A stretch of 6,469 bases of DNA, from the NCBI GenBank assembly GCA_900545525.1, contig UQZX01000056.1:1-6469 (forward strand), given 5' to 3'. Positions 1 to 4,871 of this stretch are shown here, in pieces. The notes under the pieces were generated by a model that was not told the DNA's origin, made no database searches, and worked only from the letters and a program-made list of their open reading frames with translations. The position numbers and the translations under genes were made by a program. Source of the stretch: an uncultured Prevotella sp. (GTDB taxonomy: Bacteria > Bacteroidota > Bacteroidia > Bacteroidales > Bacteroidaceae). Each line of letters opens with the position of its first letter. Within the stretch, counting starts at the first letter, position 1.

Positions 1-169
1 AGCACGCTTCCTCCCTCTCCCCGCAGGCGTCCCTAATATAACGCGAGTTCGAAATGAATGATATTTATACATGCGGTTTTCGGCATTGGATACAAATCTT
101 AAAAAATCAGGCTTAACCTGCGGCTTTAAGGTGTATCATGTGATATGTATTTCATTTTTTTTGAAAAAA

Positions 170-201
170 TTTGCATTTGGCACTTTTTTGTATTATATTT
201 G
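170..201 (+). promoter_or_regulatory. Bacteroidota-type promoter of ppdK
   Basis: A -33 element TTTG (170-173) is followed, after exactly 20 bases, by a -7 element TATATTTG (194-201). This matches the primary sigma factor consensus of Bacteroides and relatives (TTTG, 19-21 bases, TAnnTTTG). Transcription would start around 207-210, giving a leader of about 40 bases. A run of T then A (155-169) sits directly upstream of the -33 element and could bend the DNA or act like an UP element; that role is inferred. The leader is A-rich and has no Shine-Dalgarno sequence before the ATG at 250, as is usual in this phylum. Confidence 0.8.
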
Positions 202-249
202 CAAGAAACATTTTTCTAACTAAATACACGTGAAAATCATAAATTAATT

Positions 250-2973
250 ATGAGCGAAAAAAGAGTTTACACTTTCGGCAATGGTAATGCCGAGGGGAGG
301 GCAGACATGAGAAATCTGCTTGGTGGAAAAGGTGCCAATTTGGCGGAGATGAACCATATTGGTGTTCCAGTTCCTCCTGGATTTACAATCACTACGGATG
401 TTTGTAACGAGTATTTCGAAAAAGGCAAGAACGAGGTTGTTGCCTTGCTCAGGGACGATGTGCAGGCCTCGGTTCATCATATCGAAAATCTGATGAACAG
501 TAAGTTTGGCGACGTGGATAATCCTTTGTTGGTAAGCGTGCGCTCCGGTGCCCGTGCGTCTATGCCCGGTATGATGGATACAATCCTTAATCTTGGACTT
601 AATGACGAGGTGGCTGCTGGAATGGTAAAGAAAACCGGTAATGACCGTTTTGTCTATGACAGTTACCGCCGTTTCGTACAGATGTACGGTGATGTGGTTC
701 TCGGCATGAAACCCGTCAACAAGGAAGACATCGATCCGTTTGAGGCGATAATCGAGAAAGTTAAGGCACAACGTGGCATAAAGCTCGACAACGAGCTGAG
801 CGTGGAAGAACTTAAGCAGCTTGTGGCAGAGTTTAAGGCTGCCATAAAGGAGCAGACAGGCAAGGACTTCCCGACAGATCCAATGGAGCAGCTTTGGGGC
901 GCAATATGCGCAGTGTTCGACTCGTGGATGAACGACCGTGCGATACTATACCGCAAGATGGAAGGAATACCGGCAGAGTGGGGTACGGCAGTGAACGTAC
1001 AGGCAATGGTCTTTGGAAACATGGGCGACACCTCGGCCACGGGTGTATGCTTCAGCCGTGACGCGGCAACAGGAGAAAATCTCTTCAACGGTGAGTATCT
1101 TGTAAATGCGCAGGGTGAGGATGTCGTTGCCGGCATCAGAACACCGCAGCAGATAACAAAAGAAGGTTCGCGCCGCTGGGCAAAGTTGCAGGGCATAACG
1201 GAAGAGGAGCGTGCTTCCAAATATCCGTCTATGGAAGAGGCGATGCCTGAGATTTACCAAACTCTTGATGCTCTTCAGAACAAGCTGGAGAAACATTATC
1301 ATGATATGCAGGACATGGAGTTCACCGTACAGGAGGGTAAGCTGTGGTTCTTGCAGACACGTAACGGAAAGCGTACTGGTACGGCAATGGTGAAGATTGC
1401 CATGGACCTTCTCCGTGAGGGTGAGATTGACGAGAAGACGGCACTGTTGCGTTGTGAGCCGCAGAAACTTGACGAACTTCTTCACCCTGTATTTGACAAG
1501 GAGGCACTGAAGAAGGCAAAGGTCATCACGCAGGGACTGCCCGCCTCACCGGGTGCGGCATGCGGACAGATTGTGTTCCATGCGGATGATGCGCAGAAAT
1601 GGCGCGAGGATGGTCATCGTGTTATAATGGTGCGTATAGAGACATCTCCCGAAGACCTTGCAGGTATGTCTGCGGCAGAAGGCATTCTTACTGCCCGTGG
1701 CGGAATGACGTCACATGCAGCCGTAGTTGCCCGCGGCATGGGCAAGTGCTGTGTTTCAGGTGCCGGTGCTATCAACGTGAACTATAAGAACAAGACCGTA
1801 GAGGTTGAGGGCGTTGTATATAAGGAAGGTGACTATCTGTCGCTTAACGGTTCTACCGGACAGGTTTATGCAGGCGAGATACCCACAAGGGCAGCCGAGC
1901 TGTCGGGAGACTTCAAGGCTCTTATGGATCTTTGCGACAAATATACAAAATTGCAGGTACGTACCAATGCCGACACTCCGCACGATGCACAGGTTGCACG
2001 CGCATTTGGTGCAAAGGGTATTGGTCTGACACGTACAGAGCACATGTTCTTTGAAGATCAGAAAATTGTTGCAATGCGTGAGATGATACTTGCCGATAAT
2101 GTGGAAGGACGCGAAAAGGCACTGGCAAAGCTGTTGCCTTATCAGAAAGCGGACTTCAAGGGCATTTTGGATGCAATGGACGGGTGTCCGGTAAATATCC
2201 GCCTGCTCGATCCGCCACTTCATGAGTTTGTTCCCCATGACTTGAAGGGACAGCAGACAATGGCTGATGAAATGGGCGTAAGTGTTGAGGAGATACAGAA
2301 GCGCGTGGCAAGCCTCGCTGAGAACAACCCGATGCTGGGTCACCGCGGTTGCCGTCTTGGCATAACATTCCCGGAGATTACGGCTATGCAGACACGTGCC
2401 ATACTTGGTGCTGCCTGTGAACTGAAGAAGGAAGGCAAAGATCCGAAGCCAGAAATAATGGTTCCGCTTATCGGTATTCTTTATGAGTTGAAGCAGCAGA
2501 AGGAGATTATCATGAAAACGGCTGCAGAGGTGTTCGCAGAAGAGGGTATAGAGGTTGAGTTTGAGGTTGGTACGATGATAGAGATACCGCGTGCCGCACT
2601 GACGGCAGACCGTATTGCTTCTGAGGCTGAATATTTCTCATTCGGTACAAATGACCTTACTCAGATGACATTCGGATACTCGCGTGATGACATTGCCAGC
2701 TTCCTGCCGGCTTATCTTGACAAGAAGATATTGAAGGTGGATCCGTTCCAGGTGCTTGACCAGAATGGTGTCGGTCAGCTCATTGAAATGGCTGTGGAGA
2801 AAGGACGTGCCGTTCGTCCGGGAATGCGCACCGGCATTTGTGGTGAGCACGGCGGAGAACCTTCTTCGGTTAAGTTCTGTGCAAGGGTTGGTATGGACTA
2901 TGCTTCATGCTCACCGTTCAGGGTGCCCATAGCACGTCTTGCGGCGGCGCAGGCAGCAGTGGAAGATATGTAA
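250..2973 (+). CDS. ppdK: Pyruvate, phosphate dikinase (PPDK)
   Basis: This cytosolic enzyme of 907 residues interconverts pyruvate + ATP + phosphate and PEP + AMP + pyrophosphate. It can act in gluconeogenesis or as pyrophosphate-linked glycolysis in anaerobes. The N-terminal ATP-grasp-like nucleotide domain covers about residues 1-350 (GGKGANLAEM at 26-35, SVRSGARASMPGMMD at 96-110). The swivelling phosphohistidine domain lies around 425-540, with GGMTSHAAVVARGMGK at 484-499; His489 is the expected phospho-carrier and Thr487 the residue that PPDK regulatory proteins phosphorylate. The C-terminal PEP/pyruvate TIM barrel runs from about 550 to the end. Expected metal ligands are Glu778 and Asp802 (in FGTNDLTQM) and the expected catalytic acid is Cys864 in GICGEHGGEP. 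Spacing between these residues agrees with the Clostridium symbiosum enzyme as I remember it. Length is slightly above the usual 870-890. The ATG at 250 begins the conserved N-terminus about 40 bases after the predicted transcription start. No PPDK regulatory protein gene is seen in the window. Confidence 0.97.
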   Translation: MSEKRVYTFGNGNAEGRADMRNLLGGKGANLAEMNHIGVPVPPGFTITTDVCNEYFEKGKNEVVALLRDDVQASVHHIENLMNSKFGDVDNPLLVSVRSGARASMPGMMDTILNLGLNDEVAAGMVKKTGNDRFVYDSYRRFVQMYGDVVLGMKPVNKEDIDPFEAIIEKVKAQRGIKLDNELSVEELKQLVAEFKAAIKEQTGKDFPTDPMEQLWGAICAVFDSWMNDRAILYRKMEGIPAEWGTAVNVQAMVFGNMGDTSATGVCFSRDAATGENLFNGEYLVNAQGEDVVAGIRTPQQITKEGSRRWAKLQGITEEERASKYPSMEEAMPEIYQTLDALQNKLEKHYHDMQDMEFTVQEGKLWFLQTRNGKRTGTAMVKIAMDLLREGEIDEKTALLRCEPQKLDELLHPVFDKEALKKAKVITQGLPASPGAACGQIVFHADDAQKWREDGHRVIMVRIETSPEDLAGMSAAEGILTARGGMTSHAAVVARGMGKCCVSGAGAINVNYKNKTVEVEGVVYKEGDYLSLNGSTGQVYAGEIPTRAAELSGDFKALMDLCDKYTKLQVRTNADTPHDAQVARAFGAKGIGLTRTEHMFFEDQKIVAMREMILADNVEGREKALAKLLPYQKADFKGILDAMDGCPVNIRLLDPPLHEFVPHDLKGQQTMADEMGVSVEEIQKRVASLAENNPMLGHRGCRLGITFPEITAMQTRAILGAACELKKEGKDPKPEIMVPLIGILYELKQQKEIIMKTAAEVFAEEGIEVEFEVGTMIEIPRAALTADRIASEAEYFSFGTNDLTQMTFGYSRDDIASFLPAYLDKKILKVDPFQVLDQNGVGQLIEMAVEKGRAVRPGMRTGICGEHGGEPSSVKFCARVGMDYASCSPFRVPIARLAAAQAAVEDM

Positions 2974-2984
2974 TGACATGCTGG

Positions 2985-3036
2985 ATACAAAGAAACAGGC
3001 GTCAGGTGAATAAACCTGACGCCTGTTTCTTTGTAT
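2985..3036. terminator. Bidirectional terminator hairpin between ppdK and the PurF-like gene
   Basis: The arms at 2985-3007 and 3014-3036 are perfect 23-base inverted repeats around a 6-base loop (GAATAA). The base of the stem is A-rich on the left and T-rich on the right, so either strand gives a GC-rich upper stem followed by a U-rich stretch. It starts 11 bases after the ppdK stop and lies 54 bases beyond the stop of the convergent gene. It is therefore placed to terminate both. The U-rich side is interrupted by G and C rather than being a pure U-run. Confidence 0.88.
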
Positions 3037-3090
3037 TATTGATACAATCGTATTTGTTTATGCCAAAATAAAATGCTTGCTGACAACAGT

Positions 3091-4524
3091 TCAGCACTTT
3101 TCTGTTTCTTCATCTTTGAAGAAATAGCTGCTGCCGTCGAAGCAATGTGTACATACTTTCTCTTTTGGCAAGCCTATGGCATTTATAAGAGTCTCGATCT
3201 TGTTGAACTTCACGCTGCTGAGACCAAGGCGTCGTCCTATTTCTTCCACCATACGCTTATATTCAGGGCTGTCTGTAGTAGCATATTTGTCCAGGTCTTT
3301 ATTCGGGTCGCCTTCAAAATCCTGAATTATTCGGCGCGTAATAAGTTCAAGGTCGCTTTTTGATGCGGTGAATCCGATGAACGGACATCCGTATACCAGC
3401 GGTGGACATGATATGCGGGCGTGTACTTCCTTTGCCCCGTATTCGAAAAATGTCCTTACATTGTCGCGTAGCTGTGTACCGCGGACAATGGAATCATCGC
3501 AGAATACCACGCGCTGGTCTTTGAGTATTGCGGGATTGGGGATGAGTTTCATCTTGGCAACGAGGTCTCGGCGGCTCTGGTTGCCTGGTGTAAACGAACG
3601 CGGCCATGTGGGGGTGTATTTCAATACGGCACGTTTGTATGGGATCTTATGTCCTTCTGCATATCCCAATGCCGTTCCAACGCCAGAATCGGGCACTCCG
3701 CATACACAGTCGGCTTCCGTGGTGTCTTCCTGCCCCATTACGTTCCCGGCATATTCCCGGACATATTCCGTATTTATTCCTTCGTAGTCGCTGGCAGGGA
3801 AACCGTAATAAACCCAAAGGAAAGAACATATCTGGCATTTTGTAAACGGTTTCTGTAAAACTTCCATGCCATTTGTGCGAAGCCTGACAATCTCGCCCGG
3901 ACCAACGTCGCGAATACGCTTGAAGTCGAGGTTTGGCAGGGCTGTGGTTTCGCTTGTCGCCGCAAATGCACCGTCTTTCTGTCCCAATACAATCGGGGTG
4001 CGTCCGAGAGCGTCGCGTGCGGCAATAAGACCGTCTTCTGTCAGTATCAGCATTGAACATGAGCCTTTTACCTTGCGGTATACAAGATTTATGCCCTCAA
4101 CAAACGTATTGCCCATATTGATGAGCAACGCCACGAGTTCAGTGGGGTTGATGTTGTTCGCACTCATTTCGCTGAAGTGTATATGGTTGTCTATCAGCTC
4201 CTTTGCAATCTCCCGTATGTTGTTGATTTTAGCAACTGTAACAACTGCGTATCTGCCGAGATGTGAGTTTATAAGTATTGGTTGCGGGTCAGTGTCGCTT
4301 ATGACACCTATACCGGAGTTCCCTCCGAATTTGTCCAGTTCTCCCTCAAACCGTGACCTGAAATAGTCACGTTCGAGGCTATGAATACTGCGTGCAAAAC
4401 CTTTTTCCTTGTCGAAAGTGACAAGACCCGCCCTTTTTGTGCCTAAATGTGAGTTGTAATCCGTACCGTAAAACAAATCGTTTACACAATCTTTAACCGC
4501 TATAGTTCCAAAAAAACCACCCAT
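3091..4524 (-). CDS. PurF-like amidophosphoribosyltransferase family protein without the glutaminase nucleophile
   Basis: This 477-residue cytosolic protein has the PurF architecture: a class II glutamine amidotransferase-like N-terminal half (about 1-225) and a type I phosphoribosyltransferase C-terminal half (about 230-477). True PurF makes 5-phosphoribosylamine from PRPP and glutamine, the first step of purine synthesis. The PRPP loop is intact (VVFCDDSIVRGTQL, 339-352). Cys233, Cys380, Cys458 and Cys461 align by eye with the four [4Fe-4S] ligands of Bacillus subtilis PurF. The protein begins Met-Gly-Gly-Phe where PurF has its catalytic N-terminal Cys, and the glutamine-binding motifs are also missing. 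The start is firm: an in-frame TAA lies four codons upstream (4537-4539) and AAAAGG precedes the ATG by 8 bases. I recall similar MGGFFG-starting proteins, annotated as amidophosphoribosyltransferase, in Bacteroides and clostridia. It may use free ammonia, receive it from a partner, or do something else; glutaminase activity is unlikely. I withhold the symbol purF because a separate standard PurF probably exists in the genome. Confidence 0.9.
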   Translation of the reverse strand: MGGFFGTIAVKDCVNDLFYGTDYNSHLGTKRAGLVTFDKEKGFARSIHSLERDYFRSRFEGELDKFGGNSGIGVISDTDPQPILINSHLGRYAVVTVAKINNIREIAKELIDNHIHFSEMSANNINPTELVALLINMGNTFVEGINLVYRKVKGSCSMLILTEDGLIAARDALGRTPIVLGQKDGAFAATSETTALPNLDFKRIRDVGPGEIVRLRTNGMEVLQKPFTKCQICSFLWVYYGFPASDYEGINTEYVREYAGNVMGQEDTTEADCVCGVPDSGVGTALGYAEGHKIPYKRAVLKYTPTWPRSFTPGNQSRRDLVAKMKLIPNPAILKDQRVVFCDDSIVRGTQLRDNVRTFFEYGAKEVHARISCPPLVYGCPFIGFTASKSDLELITRRIIQDFEGDPNKDLDKYATTDSPEYKRMVEEIGRRLGLSSVKFNKIETLINAIGLPKEKVCTHCFDGSSYFFKDEETEKC

Positions 4525-4532
4525 ATATAATA

Positions 4533-4538
4533 CCTTTT
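4533..4538 (-). promoter_or_regulatory. Shine-Dalgarno-like site of the PurF-like gene
   Basis: AAAAGG on the minus strand ends 8 bases before the ATG at 4524. It overlaps the in-frame TAA at 4537-4539. Together they fix the start at the Met-Gly-Gly N-terminus and rule out a longer version that could supply an N-terminal cysteine. Such sites are weak and not always used in this phylum. Confidence 0.5.
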
Positions 4539-4544
4539 ATGCTG

Positions 4545-4578
4545 CAAAATTACTTCATTTCCGTGAGAAATCAGCAAT
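4545..4578 (-). promoter_or_regulatory. Probable Bacteroidota-type promoter of the PurF-like gene
   Basis: On the minus strand, TAATTTTG (4552-4545) matches the -7 consensus TAnnTTTG exactly. A partial -33 element, ATTG (4578-4575), lies 22 bases upstream, slightly beyond the usual 19-21. Transcription would start near 4536-4540, giving a leader of only about 12-16 bases. The -7 match is good; the -33 match and spacing are only fair. Confidence 0.5.
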
Positions 4579-4722
4579 CAGAGTATATTATTTTCCATAG
4601 GCGTACGGCAAACAGTACTAAACGTTGATAAAAACGCGGTTCCGGTGGATAATACAAACAATCCCTGCTCCTCCTTTGGACAGGATCTTTACTTCTTCTG
4701 CTCTTTAAGGTTTTTAGGGGCA

Positions 4723-4758
4723 TTAATGTCTTTAATGTCCCTAATGTCCCTAATGTCA
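4723..4758. repeat. 9-base tandem repeat, four copies
   Basis: Four consecutive 9-base units fill 36 bases: TTAATGTCT, TTAATGTCC, CTAATGTCC and CTAATGTCA. The core TAATGTC is identical in all four; only the first and last bases vary. The minus-strand form is GGACATTAG-like. The unit length is a multiple of three, so open frames pass through it in both directions. It lies outside any gene. Confidence 0.85.
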
Positions 4759-4763
4759 TTCAA

Positions 4764-4800
4764 CTCCTTACTCCTTACTTCTTTCCTCCTTACTCCCTTA
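4764..4800. repeat. Pyrimidine-rich CTCCTTA repeat tract
   Basis: CTCCTTA occurs at 4764-4770, 4771-4777 and 4786-4792, followed by the variant CTCCCTTA at 4793-4800; the eight bases between the second and third copies are also pyrimidines (CTTCTTTC). The plus strand of the tract is almost entirely C and T, interrupted by single A residues closing each unit. On the minus strand the unit reads TAAGGAG, which resembles a Shine-Dalgarno sequence, but no start codon with a credible gene follows it. Confidence 0.7.
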
Positions 4801-4815
4801 TATTCTTGTATATAT

Positions 4816-4851
4816 AAAAAGCAGGTTCTCCGATAGGAAAACCTGCTTTTT
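4816..4851 (-). terminator. Rho-independent terminator of the PFOR gene
   Basis: Arms AAAAAGCAGGTT (4816-4827) and AACCTGCTTTTT (4840-4851) form a perfect 12-bp stem. One mismatch and three more pairs (4829-4831 with 4836-4838) extend it to a GATA loop in plus-strand terms. Read on the minus strand it begins 20 bases after the PFOR stop and ends in TTTTTATATATA, a good U-tract. The stem base is A/T symmetric, so it could also stop plus-strand transcription. Confidence 0.88.
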
Positions 4852-4871
4852 GTTAATAGGGGATTATTAAA

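Larger units (their letters stand above)
4525..4871. other. Non-coding gap between the PFOR and PurF-like genes
   Basis: This 347-base stretch holds no gene I can support. From the PFOR side it contains the PFOR terminator (4816-4851), a pyrimidine-rich repeat tract (4764-4800), a 9-base tandem repeat (4723-4758), about 140 bases in which I see nothing recognisable (roughly 4579-4722), and then the promoter and ribosome site of the PurF-like gene. Open frames of about 62 codons on both strands are low-complexity products of the repeats: Met-Ser-Leu repeats on the plus strand and Thr-Leu-Gly repeats on the minus strand. A small RNA in the 140-base part cannot be excluded, but I see no strong hairpin or promoter for one. 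Confidence 0.7.

Noticed and set aside
43..54. A tRNA T-arm lookalike (GCGAG followed by TTCGAAA)
   Set aside because: The complementary 3' half of the T-stem (CTCGC) is absent and no acceptor or anticodon arms can be built around it.
21..123. Inverted pair CCGCAGG (21-27) and CCTGCGG (117-123) upstream of ppdK
   Set aside because: The arms are only 7 bases, about 90 bases apart, and do not extend. This is expected by chance.
244..2850. Several open frames of 60-195 codons on both strands inside ppdK
   Set aside because: All overlap the conserved PPDK frame, and none shows a family motif or its own expression signals.
3073..4366. Plus-strand open frames of 96, 139 and 166 codons opposite the PurF-like gene
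   Set aside because: They are antisense shadows of a clearly conserved protein. Their translations are rich in Arg, Ser and Cys, have no recognisable domain and lack promoters.
4723..4800. CRISPR array
   Set aside because: The 7-9 base units are directly adjacent with no spacers of regular length, and no cas gene is present.
4571..4836. Two small open frames (62 codons minus, 63 codons plus) in the gap between PFOR and the PurF-like gene
   Set aside because: Their open reading comes from the 9-base and pyrimidine repeats. The plus-strand frame starts with GTG, has no ribosome site and runs into the terminator hairpin.
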